A DNA stretch of 64,000 nt from Elephas maximus indicus (lineage: Eukaryota > Chordata > Mammalia > Proboscidea > Elephantidae), in contig NC_064824.1 in the NCBI RefSeq assembly GCF_024166365.1, positions 41,020,608 through 41,084,607 of the forward strand, given 5' to 3'. The notes under the pieces were generated by a model, which was not told the origin of the DNA, made no database searches, and saw nothing but the letters and a program-made list of their open reading frames with translations. The translations under genes and the position numbers were made by a program. Below are positions 53,291 through 64,000 of this stretch, in pieces; positions within the stretch are counted from its first letter, which is position 1; every line of letters begins with the position of its first letter.

Positions 53291-55551
53291 CTTGCAAGTG
53301 CAAAATATTTCTGATGATATTTGCTTACACATCATTCATTTCAAACACACCTTTAGCTCTGGATAGTCAGAGAACTTCATATTATACAGAAAAGCTTTTA
53401 TCTGACTTATAAGAGCAAAGCAGGTAGGCATTTCTTTAAAACTTTACCAATGGGAGAGGAAGAAAAAATGAAAGTGTCCAAAAAATGGGAAACCATAAAA
53501 AGGAATTATTTAACAAAGCAATTCAACAATATCTTCTAGAACAATGGAACTATGCTGAATTTCAAAATAGCCAAAGAATAAAATTATGTTCACTTTTGAA
53601 AAAAAGTTAAAACTGTATCCATATTCCTATTTTGAAATTTTTTTGCTTAAAACATTTATTTGATTCTGTTATGTTTTAATGGGGGGGGGAAGTAGAATGT
53701 GGTTAAATGATCTTGACATATATTTAGCTATTGATTATGACAATCTTATTTTTATTTTATAAATTATTGCTATTTAAGAGATGTGGCCTTTTCATTTTGG
53801 AAGAATTGAAAACAACTGGAAAGTGGATTTTTTCTTTATTTAAATTTTTTTCTTCGTAGAGAGGAACTGGGAGACTGGGGGTTGAGATGGTACAGGTTTT
53901 TGCTCTAATACTTTTGTATACTGTTGTTTTTTTTTTTTAACCACTAGCATGAATTATTTAATAAAAACACTAAAATATTGAAAAAACATCTTCCTTGATT
54001 TTCATCCCTTCAAGAAATGGAAGCATGAATGTGGAGTATGATAATATTGGCACTTTCAACTTTTTTGCCCTGTGTGAGTATCATTTAATATTGAACCAAT
54101 TATAAAATATGGAAATCATATGTGTTTAAATAGACGTTGGTTTATCAGTCAATGAAGCTGAACTAAGACTACGTTGAATGATAGAAAAATAATTTCTTAG
54201 TATTTAATGAATTGAACAAACCTTTGTTTATATGATATTTATAAGCTTTAATTATAATAGAATTCAGAGTTTTGAACACAGTATGTTTTTCAGGTTAATT
54301 CTGTGGGTTTACTTCTTTGTTTTTCTTCACATATGATAAACTTAAGCTGGAGATTTACTTATAGTATGCTAGAAAATTAAAAAAAAAAAAAAGATTAAAA
54401 AACCTCTCCCTCCTCCCTTTTGGCTACCTTTGCTCTAATTCTTCCAATATTAATACAATGTTGCTGACTATGTTATGTTGTTACTAGGTTGTGCCAAATC
54501 AAGAGAATAATTGGACATTAAGATTCATCTCTGAATACATTAATTAGATGATTTCTTTATTTCTGTCTTAAGTTACTAATGATTTCCTCTCCATAACTAG
54601 GGAAACTCTGGAAGAACTCATTAGCCTTTTGGGATTCTACAGCTACTTTATGATGATTTTTGGTGGATGTGGCCATTCTGGTAACATTAGAGTTTATATT
54701 AAGTTCCAAAAATTAAAATTTCAAAAAGAAAGGGTACTGTTTAGATTTAAAATGTGCTCCCTTCAGGAGGTTATTTCTCTTCAGATAAAATACACTCCAG
54801 AACAATGGTACCTATGGAGAGACATGAGGACCCCATGAATACTAATGTGCTCATCAGGATGATCATTGAGAAGTCACATTTTCTCTAAATACTGAGATTC
54901 TACAGATATCTCCTATACATGCAGAAGACATAGCCACAATATCCCTCATTTCAGAGGTTATATGCCTTACTACACTGAGAACTCATTGTGAACAACTCAG
55001 TCTTCACGTTTGCGTTTCTAGGGCCTTGCCCAGTGCCATGTATAGGAGAAACTCAATAAACAAAAAAAACAAAATTAGCTAATTAAGGAAATCTTTTAAC
55101 CTCTCTGAGTCTAAGGATGTTAAGCCAGAAATCTGCAGGCCTTCCCTGTTGTAATATTCTATGAATCTTAAGCAGAACTATTCTTTTTATAGATAGTGAA
55201 AACTTTTCAAAGATTCTTTTTCATCACCATGTCTTAAATTACTATAATTTGATAACATTTCGTATAAATAAGGTTTTACTTTGAAATGATAAAGTTTAAT
55301 CAAATGCTTTATATCTTTCATTACAGTAATACATGCAGGTAAAACACATCAAACGTTAATCAGCAGGAAGCAAGGATGTCGGGGGTGAGCTGAGAAAGTA
55401 CCAGCTTGGAGCTCAGAGTCGCTAACATGGGAGAGGCGCTAACATGGGAGAGGTTCTCCAAAGAAAACTCAGCCTCTTTCACCATTTCATTTAGCCTGAG
55501 TGGGCCTGTTTTTTCTTTTTTTTTTAGCCTGCCATCTTTCTTCCATGAAGT
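53291..55551. other. AT-rich intergenic DNA
   Basis: Homopolymer runs (G at 53,683; T at 53,929; A at 54,380). No repeat family or exon recognised. A 12- to 14-base repeat, CTAACATGGGAGAGG, occurs twice in tandem at about 55,423-55,453. Confidence 0.5.
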
Positions 55552-55730
55552 CCTTGAGTAGTGCAAACGTTTAACGTGCTTGGCTGCTAACTGAAAGGTT
55601 GGAGGTTTGAGCCTATCCAGACATGATTCTAAAGAAAGCCTTGGCAATCTACCTTCGAAAAATCAGCCATCAGTTTTACTCTGACACACATAAGGGTGCC
55701 ATGAGTCATAATCAACTCAAAGGCAACTAG
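55552..55730 (+). mobile_element. SINE, RTE-body subtype
   Basis: AAGTCCTTGAGTAGTGCAAACG head, GGTTGGAGGTTTGAGCC, CTTGGCAATCTACC, AAAATCAGCCATCAG body and GGGTGCCATGAGTC tail. Confidence 0.85.
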
Positions 55731-56224
55731 CTATCTTTGATCCATATGCATTGGTGCCATTTTCTTGACGCAACGGATGTTGCCCCAGAAATCTTCAGTG
55801 TACACTGATTTTTTATAAATTAGATCACAGCATACAACATACAGGTTGTATGGTGACCTTTAAGATACTTTAGGGCTTGACATTAAAAGGAAGCAGGTTA
55901 AGAATACTTTCCTAAGTTCCTCTGTTTTTCCAATATACTGAAATTTATTGGTAGTAAGTTCGAGTTTTCTGTATATTTTTCTATATGGTGGATTTTGCCA
56001 AAGAGCTAAAAATCAAATGACTCTTCTTTCAAATTTGGAATAGAAAGAGGATTTTTACTGCTTCCACTTACTGACTGCTGCTCATGTAGAATTGTCTGTG
56101 CTCCTGAAAGCTGTCAACTATAGTTTCAATTTTTATATAACCATTAGAGGTAAAGGCAGGGTTATGGCTTTCTCTCATGGCCTCCCTTGAATTGACAGAT
56201 AGGAACACTCTTCAGAAAGGAGAT

Positions 56225-56395
56225 ACAGTTGTTGCCTTTTTAAAATCGTAAAAATATGTATAGAAAAAAAAGATTTGCTAATCCAACCATTTTTACACGT
56301 ATGCATTTTGTTTATTCGTCTGTTGATGTACATTTTGGTTTTTCCACATTTTGGCTATTGTGAATAATTAGCTACCACTTTTTTGTTAATAGTCA
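56225..56395 (-). mobile_element. L1 3' UTR fragment
   Basis: TCGTCTGTTGATGTACATTT and TTTTGGCTATTGTGAATAAT are antisense words of the mammalian L1 3' region. Confidence 0.7.
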
Positions 56396-56399
56396 TTTG

Positions 56400-56900
56400 C
56401 AATCTTGTTGTTAGGCCTTCCTCTTTTTTCACTGGCCCTTTTCCTTACCAAGCATGATGTCTTTCACCAGAGATTGGTCCCTCCTGATGACATGTCCAAA
56501 GTACCTGAGATGAAGTTTTGCCATCATCACTTTTAAGGAGCATTCTATCTGCACTTCTTCCAGGACAGATGTGTTTGTTCTTCTGGCAGCCCGTGGCATA
56601 TTCAATATTCTTCACCAATAGCATTTTTCAAAGGTGTCAATTCTTCTTCAGTCTTCCTTATTCATTATGCAGCTTTCACATGCATATGAGGCAACTGAAA
56701 ATAACATGGCTTAGTTCAAGTGCACCTTAGTCCTCAAAGTGACATCTTTGCTTTTAAATGCTTTAAACAGGTCTTTTGTAGCAGGTTTGCCCAATGCAAC
56801 ATGTCCTTTGATTTATTGACTGCTGCTTCCGTGGGCATTGATTGTGGAACCAAGTGAAATGAAGTCCTAGTAAAATGAAATCCATGACAATTTCAGTGCT
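56400..56900 (-). mobile_element. RTE LINE C-terminal fragment
   Basis: The complement corresponds to about 12,410-12,920 of the long copy: AAGCATGATGTC, GACATGTCCAAAGTACC, GCAGCCCGTGGCATATTC, GGTTTGCCCAATGCAAC. Frame-broken. It lies directly next to an L1 fragment. Confidence 0.88.
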
Positions 56901-57129
56901 GCAATTTTACAGGTGCTGTAATGATTGGCTAGCAAACAAAAAAGATTCATTAATTTGAGTATAATCAAAGATGTATATTAATGAAAGAATTATTATAAAT
57001 GTATAATAACGTATTTAAGTAGTAATAATAGCCTTAGAGCCTAGAATGTAATTGAAAAGTTTTTGGGTATATGTGGATGGGTAGGGTGTTTTCATGTGAT
57101 CATATTTATAAAATACTCTACCTGTAATG

Positions 57130-57175
57130 TAATTGGTATTGGCGATTGGCACTGGTAATTGGTAATTGGTATTGG
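57130..57175 (+). repeat. Short minisatellite
   Basis: Five degenerate units of GGTAATTGGTATT-type sequence (TTGGTATTGGCGATTGGC and on). Confidence 0.6.
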
Positions 57176-57302
57176 ATGCAAGGAGACAAGTCAGAATGTC
57201 TAGAAAACAGCAAAAATGCTAGTTTTGACTGACTCAGTGGCAGTGACAATGAGAAAAGCAGACAGTGGCCAAATTATCACTTCAGTAGAGAATTTACAGG
57301 CA

Positions 57303-57370
57303 TTCAAGCATTAATATTTATTGAGTACCTATAATGTGCTGAATGTTCTTTATGGTGTAGGAATTAAAAA
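57303..57370 (+). mobile_element. L2-related fragment
   Basis: TATTTATTGAGTACCTATAA then GTGCTGAATGTTC. Short and old. Confidence 0.4.
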
Positions 57371-57573
57371 AAATGAATGTTAAAAAAAAAAAAAAGATAA
57401 AAAAACCCTTCCCTCAAGAAGTTGTGATGTTCCCAAGTTTGGTTAACTCTGTGCTCATATATTCACTTACTCATTTGACTTTGGTGTGCATTATATGGCT
57501 TCTTACTCATAGGGACTCTTTAATTATCAACAGATAATGAGCTTGAAATCACTTTCAAAATATAAACACAAAT

Positions 57574-57625
57574 ATGTTGTTGTTGTTAGTTGCCAACAAG
57601 TCGAATCCAACTCACGGTGACCTGA
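57574..57625 (-). mobile_element. SINE/RTE 3' tail fragment
   Basis: GTTGTTGTTAGTTGCC then TCCAACTCACGGTGACC. Only the LINE-shared tail remains, so it could come from either an RTE or a SINE. Confidence 0.65.
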
Positions 57626-57869
57626 AGTAATATTTCTTTTATGGTTTCGTAATTATATCTAACTGCAGCTAATGTTTAGATAAGCATAGATTTCTTGAGT
57701 ATACAGAGATTGAGAAGACCCACAGAGTGTGCTAACCAGTAATGAAATGATTGTGATCACTGCACTGCCTCCCTCCCACACCCCAATTAGTTGATTGAGT
57801 CAACTCAATTAGAGTTGATCTTATTTTATGCATTTAGATTTAGGACATGGTTTTACCATCCATGGCATC

Positions 57870-58500
57870 TTTTTTTTCTAAATTTTTATTAAAGAAAATT
57901 TCACACATAAACAAAAGTAGAGAGAAAAGTATAATGGTAAAATTCCATATTACTAATACCACCTTCAACATTTATCAACATTTTGATAGTCTTGTTTAAT
58001 GTATTCTTAATTTTTTGTTTGTTTGTTTTGCGGGAGTATTTTTAAATAATTCCAGATGAAATGTTATTCATCCATTGATATGTCAGTAGGCATTTTTTCT
58101 GATAAGGATTTTATTTTTTAAATAACCATTTTATTGTTATTGTATCTAACAAAATTAACAAAAATATCCAATTTACATTTAAATTTCTTCAAGATGTCTT
58201 TTTTACTGTTGGTTAGTTCAAACTGGGATTTAAAAAAGGCATTCAAGCAAGGTATTACACTTGGTTTTCTGTGTCTTAGTTATTTCTTATCCTATAAAAG
58301 ACTTTTATGTTCTGTCTCTCCCTTCCTCTCTCACTCCTTACATTTCTTTCTCTCTCTCTCTTTTTTTTCATGTTATTACTTTGTTGCAAACACCAGTCAT
58401 TTGTCCTGAGAGGTTTCCCTTCCCTTGAGCTTTCAGTTAGCTTGTCCTTCTATCTCCTGCATTTCCTGGAATTGGTAATTAGATCTGGGCTTGATTTGTG
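57870..58500 (-). mobile_element. Old L1 (HAL1/L1M-like) 3' region
   Basis: TTACATTTAAATTTCTTCAAG, GGTTAGTTCAAACTGGGAT, CAGTCATTTGTCCTG and GGTAATTAGATCTGGGC appear in the order of an old antisense L1 3' UTR. The CT-rich run at 58,315-58,365 is part of it. Confidence 0.65.
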
Positions 58501-58502
58501 AC

Positions 58503-58678
58503 TTGGAAACCCTGGTGGTATAGTGGTTAAGAGCTATGACTGCTAACCAAAAGGTCAGCAGTTTGAATCCACCAGGCGCTCCTTGGAAACTCTGTGGGGG
58601 AGTTCTACCCTGCCCTATAGAGTTGCTGTGCGTCTTATTAGAGTGGACAGCAGTGAGTTTGGGTTTTGTTTTTTTTTT
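58503..58678 (+). mobile_element. tRNA-derived SINE (AfroSINE type)
   Basis: GGAAACCCTGGTGGTATAGTG head, AGTTTGAATCCACCAGGCG, GTTCTACCCTGCCCTATAG, and a T-rich tail. It sits at the edge of the L1 fragment. Confidence 0.92.
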
Positions 58679-58822
58679 TTTGATTCATGACTTAGCTAAA
58701 ATTTTTATGAAAGCAGGACTAGATCCAAGGGTCCCATTGCAGGTCCTTTACTTGGAAGGTCCACAGGACAGGAATGAGAAAGTAGAGTGAGACAGTAGAG
58801 GACGAAAAGTCCATTTAAGAGT

Positions 58823-58887
58823 GGGTCGTATAGGGTTGCTATGAGGCAGAATCGACTAGATGGCAATGGGTTTTTGTTTTGTTTTGT
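58823..58887 (+). mobile_element. SINE 3' fragment
   Basis: TATAGGGTTGCTATGAGGC and GACTAGATGGCAATGGG; only the tail is present. Confidence 0.8.
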
Positions 58888-60067
58888 CAAAATGACAACT
58901 GTAGACAGCAAGGCTGAATTCCCTAGAGACCTCTGAGAAGCTTAGAGAATAACTCACAAATGTATCCCCTGGCTCCCATTTCTTTTTGGTTGAAACCTGC
59001 TAGCTGCTGCATACATTCAGTGAGTTGTAACTATTCCCCAGAACGGCAGCAGAGATTGGAGCTGGGTAGAGGGATGTGAAGTGTGTGTACCATGGGGACC
59101 TGCTCCTATCAGTTTCAGGGTTTTTTTGTGTTGTTTTGTTTGAGGTTAGAACATTTCATATGTGGTTCTGTGTACGTCCTATTGAGTCATTGCATGAGAC
59201 ATATAATGTCTGGTTGTTCTACTTTAAATGATTCTGAGCTTGACCAGTGGGTTTGGATGGTGGTCTCTGACAACTTTCCATCTAATGATTTTAATATTCA
59301 TTGATGATCATTGCCTGTAACTGTCATTTTGTTCAGGGTTGCAACATGATGAGATTTTTTAATTCCTTCATACTTTTTGTGTGCATTAGTTAGAATTCTT
59401 CTAAAAGAAGAACTTTTCCTTATCAATTATTTGGTTATCTTAAAGACCAGTTGATATGGGAAAGGCAGGATAACTTCTTACTATGTTTCCTCCTCACCCC
59501 TTTAAAAATTCATTTTTCGGAGTAATAAATTGGCACCCTGGCAACCTTTGATGCAATTCATTGAATCTTATTTCTACCCCTGAATAGTACTGCAGCATGT
59601 CCATGCTATTTAAATGAACAGTGGAATGTGGTTAGTTTGGTTGTTATTTCCATTATTAACCAATTATCAGGCATTCCTGCTTAGGGAATGGGAGTTGAGG
59701 TATAGACGAATCAATGAAGGATTCAACAGTAGGCAAAAGACAAGTGTAAGATGAGGAAGGCCAAACGGGCTTCAGTTTGTAGCACAAGGTGAGTCAATGG
59801 GGAAAGGAGGGCAGTGGTCTTGGTACTGGGAAAATCACAAAAAATCGCTTGCATAAATTAAGATGTGTGGAACTCCAAATTCCTGCTGCTCTGCTGTATT
59901 TTGGAGCTCTTGGTTCTGGTTCTCAAAATAGAAACCCAGTTCTTTTGAGTCCTATTTTCCCAAAAATTTTTATGAAGAAATGTTAAGACCTGAGAATCAT
60001 AGTACCTGTTGTTGTCAAGTTGATTCGGAGAATCATGGTAGCAAATTAAATTGAAAACCAACTTACC
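58888..60067. other. Intergenic DNA without recognised feature
   Basis: No repeat or exon assigned, apart from a tail-like GTTGTTGTCAAGTTGATTC at 60,008-60,027, possibly another SINE scrap. Confidence 0.45.
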
Positions 60068-60196
60068 TCATAGGTAAGTAGGGTGGCCAACTCATCTGGG
60101 TTTTCTTAAAAAATTTTCCAGTTTTAGCACTGCAAGTTCTGTGTCCTGGGTACCCCATTAGTCCAGGCAAACCAGGATGGTTTGTCACCCTAGCTA
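60068..60196. mobile_element. Short DNA transposon remnant with inverted ends
   Basis: The ends AGGGTGGCCAAC and GTTTGTCACCCT are imperfect inverted repeats. The inner words TTTTAGCACTGCAAGTTC and CCAGGCAAACCAGGATGG are those of a common small mammalian non-autonomous DNA element. Flanks AGGTAAGT and AGCTAAAG agree at 6 of 8, hinting at an hAT-type duplication. Confidence 0.5.
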
Positions 60197-60815
60197 AAGG
60201 AATCCTTTAACTTACAAGTTATTTATGCCTCATGTTCATTTTTTTTTTACAATAGAAGAGTACAAATAGATTTCATTAGTTTCCTGATACATCCCATCTC
60301 CCTCTTCAGCCCCGATTTGTTTCTCTTTGTGACCACCAGCACATGCTTATAAAGGACCATGAAGGTAAGGCTGTGTTCTGCTTTCAGAGAACAGAGAGGA
60401 TACAGCCAAAGGCCATATGGGGATCAGAACACATCTATTGGTTTCACTAACACCTACTTTAAGTTAATCTGAAAATGAGAGTTGGGAATAATGATTTCTG
60501 CGTAATTGTTTTGGTGTTTGTAATAGTTATATCTTGCTGGGAAAAAATTAATCTTCTGCAAAATTGTTTTGTTTTAGGCTTGAAACGGAGTTGACTGCAT
60601 TGCCAAAGATAATGTCACTGAGTTCTCATGGCACTTTTCAGATCTGTGGAACCACAGTCCTGCTAGTATCTTTGAATAAGATCTTGGTAAATATTTTATT
60701 TTATAATGTTTTCTTATAACCAAGTAGCCTTAACTGGGTACAGACAATTATTCTGGCATGAGAGTTTTCCTTTTATGAGAGGTTCCCTTCCCATAATCTC
60801 ACAATGTATCTTATC
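60197..60815. other. Intergenic DNA without recognised feature
   Basis: Nothing supported. Confidence 0.45.
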
Positions 60816-60972
60816 TAAGTGGCATAGTGGTTAAGTGTTAGGGGTGTTAATCAAAAGGTCAGCAGTTTGAATCCACCAGGTGTTCCTTGGAAATCTATAG
60901 GGCATTTTTACACTGTTGTACAGGGTCTCTGTAAGTTGGAATGGACTGGACGCAGCAATGGGTTTTTTTAGT
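60816..60972 (+). mobile_element. tRNA-derived SINE, first of a tandem pair
   Basis: GGCATAGTGGTTAAGTG head, AGTTTGAATCCACCAGG, CAGGGTCTCTGTAAGTTGG tail, ending GGGTTTTTTTAG. Confidence 0.88.
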
Positions 60973-60978
60973 TCCCAT

Positions 60979-61128
60979 TTGGAGTCCTGGTGACGCAGTG
61001 GTGAAGAGCTGGGCTGCTAACTCAGAGTTTGACAGTTCGAATCCACCAGGGGTTCCTTGGAAGCCCTATGGGGCAGTATTCTCTGCCCTGTGGGGTTGTT
61101 ATGAGTCAGAATCAATTCAAAGGCAAGT
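60979..61128 (+). mobile_element. tRNA-derived SINE, second of a tandem pair
   Basis: GGAGTCCTGGTGACGCAGTGG head, CAGTTCGAATCCACCAGG, GGTTGTTATGAGTCAG tail. TTCCCATTT immediately precedes it. Confidence 0.88.
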
Positions 61129-61931
61129 GTTAGTTACCGTTTCTGTGCATGCTCTTCTCCTACTCTATTTGGTGTAACCATATAGATGTATCCTTTTTAT
61201 TATTAACATTAGCCAAACATTCTCCCTGGGGCTTTATCACCTCCAGATCAAGCATATTCACAGACGGGGGATGAGAGAATGATTGAGCTGTTTCTCGGAA
61301 TTCCTATCTCATTGGCAAGGACTTTCAACTGAGACTGTGGCTAGGCAAATTTCAGCAAAATTCATGTGGGAAATATGTAGAAAAATGTTAGTGTCCAATA
61401 TCAGAAGATAGTAATAGAAGGTGCAATCTAATAAGGAAGGTAATTAACAGCCACATGGGTCACTTCAGTTCATACTTGCAAATAATTCTAGGCACATTGA
61501 CTCATGAAAAGAGGGGCCTGTGTAGGATACAAATGATATTTTTGAACATCAGCCAACAGATATGTCAGTAATCTGCCCAAGAAAATAAAGAGCTATTGTT
61601 GCTTGAGTTAGAGTCTTTTCATTCATTAATATTTACTGTTCGATGGGCCACATATAAATAATATCTTTTCTTAAAACCAGAGTTAAAAGTCAAATTTGGA
61701 CTAAGTAGGTTTTAGGTTCTTAGTCTGGGGAGCCATGGATCTCTCTGAAATTGGGTTTCCTCATCTTTGACTGAGTGACAGTGATGATTGCTCAGTCCAC
61801 CTTGCTGGAAATTCATCAGGATCAAACGACAGAATGTCCGGAAAAGTACTTTTATAATAATAAACACCAAATGAAATATAACCAAATATCAGTTATAGAG
61901 CTGTGTAATATCTTCTAGAATGCTTTTTTGA
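61129..61931. other. Intergenic DNA without recognised feature
   Basis: No repeat or exon assigned. Confidence 0.45.
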
Positions 61932-62033
61932 GGGGCGCTATAGGGTTTCCATGGAGCCGCTGCTGGTACATTTGAACTGCTGACCTTTCGGTTAGCAGCC
62001 AAGCCCTTAACCACTGTACCATCAGGGCTCCTC
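61932..62033 (-). mobile_element. SINE 5' (head) fragment
   Basis: TATAGGGTTTCCATGGAGC, CATTTGAACTGCTGACC, GGTTAGCAGCC and ATCAGGGCTCC; the RTE-shared tail is absent. Confidence 0.85.
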
Positions 62034-62674
62034 TTTAAAGTGTATTTTATTAAAAATCATGTCAATTTTTAAGATTGCTCACCAGCACATTGTATTATGT
62101 GGTGCATAGTAGATATTCAGTACATAAAATCTTTCTTAATTTATTGAATCCCATCTCCATATGTATTTCCTTCTAGGAAGAAAATATTCCAGAACTGTCT
62201 GACATTTTTCCTTATCTGAACATCAGAATCTGTCTGGGGTTTTCAAATGCTCTATCTACAGATACTCACTTCCTTTGTACTGAACTATTTTGGGAGAGGA
62301 AACAGACCTTGTTTATTCCTAATAATACAAATTTTACTGCATAGAATATAACTTAGCCACTGTCTTTACTGTTTTAAACATTTTGCCAAGAAAACAGTTT
62401 TTATCCTGGGGTAAACTGGATGCCTAAACAGAGTAATTCTCACCTCAAAGTCACTGACTGACGTACATCTTAATGCTACTTTCAAAATATAAATTTTGAT
62501 GTGGTTTTGAAAGATGAATAAAAATTTTGAAGTTAAAAAAAAAAAAGAAAGAATATGACCGTGATTTGATCACCAAAAATACAGATACAAGCACTCCATT
62601 TGTTTTTTTAAATAATTTACAAATTATAATGGCTACTGAGAGAGAGAACAACAATATATTTTTGCGTGGTTTTA
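62034..62674. other. AT-rich intergenic DNA
   Basis: No feature recognised. An A-run lies near 62,535-62,546. Confidence 0.5.
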
Positions 62675-63031
62675 TTATGCACCTATTTTAGTGATCAGGT
62701 TTCTTTTGGAATGCCCATTTAAGGCCTTGTGATATAGCTCTTTAGATTTGCTGCGCCTTCGCTCATTGTATTTGCTTTCTTTAAGCTTTAGTGCATCAGA
62801 GGGAAATAGGCCACTTTCTGTTGTGACAAAGAGAGAACTCAGGAACAGGGCAGTGTTTTTCCCCTCACAGGTGATGGAGTTTGTATAAAGAATGCGGCAG
62901 ATAATGGCAGGCTTGTCCTCCGAACAGATGGTGATGGTCTTGTTGCTAGGATAAGGCCTCAAGAATTTAGTTTTTAATTCCACATTATTTGCCTCAGTGC
63001 CATGACTATCCCTAGGTTTCCTGAGGCAAAA
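62675..63031 (-). CDS. Unidentified exon-like open block
   Basis: On the minus strand a frame runs open from a good acceptor-like site (pyrimidine run TTTTTTTGTAG, AG at 63,033-63,032; alternative AG at 63,022-63,021) to TAA at 62,677-62,675. It encodes up to about 118 residues. The composition is protein-like: hydrophobic start-to-middle (TKFLRPYPSNKTITIC, AIICRILYTNSITC), three cysteines, one N-glycosylation-type NKT, then a charged, basic tail (KESKYNERRRSKSKELYHK). It is less AT-rich than its flanks and repeat-free. A TTTATT (AATAAA on minus) overlaps the stop, so a terminal exon is possible; a donor upstream of the stop is an alternative. I do not recognise the family. It could also be a non-coding conserved element or a decayed retrogene. 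Confidence 0.4.
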   Translation of the reverse strand, partial: FCLRKPRDSHGTEANNVELKTKFLRPYPSNKTITICSEDKPAIICRILYTNSITCEGKNTALFLSSLFVTTESGLFPSDALKLKESKYNERRRSKSKELYHKALNGHSKRNLITKIGA

Positions 63032-63055
63032 CTACAAAAAAACACACAGAAAGAA

Positions 63056-63085
63056 TGACAGAGAGAGAGAGAGAGAGACAGAGAT
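63056..63085 (+). repeat. GA dinucleotide repeat
   Basis: About ten GA units, followed by degenerate GACAGAGA. Confidence 0.9.
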
Positions 63086-64000
63086 GGGGAGACAGAGCAA
63101 AGACTGGAGCCAGGTCAACAGAGGCTTTGGGGAAAATGCCTGCTCAGCTGTCTGCAATCACCTGGGTTTGAAAGGCAGGCAGGAAGGAAGATTGGTTTGG
63201 CAGGAGAACTGGGCCTTTGATGCTTTCGATACCACAGAGAAAAATACCCATTTCTTCCCATTAGAAGTCTGTTGACTTTCCTAATTAAGATAAACATGTT
63301 TCTGAAGGAGTTAGCTCTTGCAGCATGACATTTATAAAAACAACTATATAGACACACAAGAACGTTTGCCAAGAATTTGGGCTGATGGTGGTCTTATGAA
63401 GCATTTTATGGAAATATTTTAAAATAGTTGCCTTATTTAAAAGTGAGCGACTTTCATTCCCTCCAGTCAATTAAATATCTAATTTCAACTCAAGGAGATA
63501 ATAACTGAAGTATTTTTTATAAATGAATGAACAGTTAGAAAACTGTTAAACACATAGCCCCGAAGCATGAAAAATATATTCATTTAACAGCTTTATTCTT
63601 TTATCGTTAATTTACTTCAGAGAATTTCCACTCATGTAATTTTCAATAAAATGTTCTTATTTTGAAGTTTCTTTTGAGTATAAGAGCAAAGTATGTGATT
63701 ATAGGCCAATAGTCTAAAGGACTTGGGGATTCTGAACATGCAGCTATGAGTGAGAGTGTGACTATATGTCTAAGCAGGATTACCTGTCAGGATTGTCGGA
63801 TCACCTGCCTGACTCAGTCACTTCCGTCAAGACATCAATTATGTCAAGTTCTACTCCCTTCCCCCACACTGGAAATGACATTAATCACTTGTCTTAGGTT
63901 TATGTGGATATAGCTTTACTAATTCAATAATTGACCATATGATTTTCACGAATAATGTGTCCAAAAGAGTTGTATGCAAGCCTTACACTTAGCCTGTGTC
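63086..64000. other. Intergenic or intronic DNA to the window end
   Basis: No repeat identified. If the 62.7-63.0 kb block is an exon on the minus strand, this would be its upstream intron. The frames at 63,084-63,275 and 63,115-63,372 are weak. Confidence 0.4.

Noticed and set aside
58315..58365. CT-rich tract as a special regulatory element
   Set aside because: It falls inside the old antisense L1 3' region, where such tracts are expected.
1..64000. CRISPR arrays, operons or phage-like modules
   Set aside because: No regularly spaced identical repeats with unique spacers, and the content is plainly mammalian interspersed repeats.

Overview
The window is a gene-poor stretch of a placental mammal nuclear genome, most likely from an afrotherian and probably an elephant or close relative. 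The reason is its dominant repeat. About forty copies of a tRNA-headed SINE of 150-200 bp (A-box-like GTGGTTAAG, B-box-like GTTCGAATCC, tail with GAGTCGGAATCGACTCGACGG) occur alongside copies of an RTE-clade LINE that ends in the same 3' sequence. I know this pairing as the AfroSINE/RTE system. Species assignment is from memory of repeat families and was not searched.

Layout. 0-4.1 kb: an old minus-strand RTE copy, cut twice by later insertions that left 11-bp target duplications. 4.1-9.8 kb: SINEs, an L2-like LINE, and a DNA transposon whose 5' end forms a near-perfect 145-bp palindrome. 9.8-13.05 kb: a nearly full-length, frame-broken RTE with recognisable endonuclease and reverse transcriptase regions. 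13-20.5 kb: SINEs in AT-rich DNA. 20.6-22.7 kb: SINE-free DNA that looks like conserved non-coding sequence. 22.9-23.7 kb: an internally deleted RTE derivative holding two SINEs. 23.7-34.7 kb: mostly unique sequence, with MIR and L2-like remnants. 34.7-38.8 kb: a 112-bp tandem duplication, an RTE 3' fragment, a solo-LTR-like element and a 27-copy CCAAA microsatellite. 38.8-50 kb: MIR, SINEs, possible regulatory DNA and a second inverted repeat. 50-53.3 kb: L2-like sequence carrying nested SINEs, an LTR-like block and a Tigger element. 53.3-64 kb: L1, RTE and SINE remnants, ending with one open block at 62.7-63.0 kb that could be a coding exon.

No complete gene, rRNA, functional tRNA, CRISPR array or bacterial-type operon is visible. 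The components fit together as a parasite system. The RTE LINE supplies reverse transcriptase and endonuclease, and the SINEs share its 3' end. One SINE subtype also shares a block from the RTE 5' region. Nested insertions with intact target duplications allow a relative history to be read. I did not find a convincing undescribed biological system. The best leads are the tripartite SINE architecture, the deletion-derivative RTE, the two large inverted repeats, the recent tandem duplication and the unidentified exon-like block.
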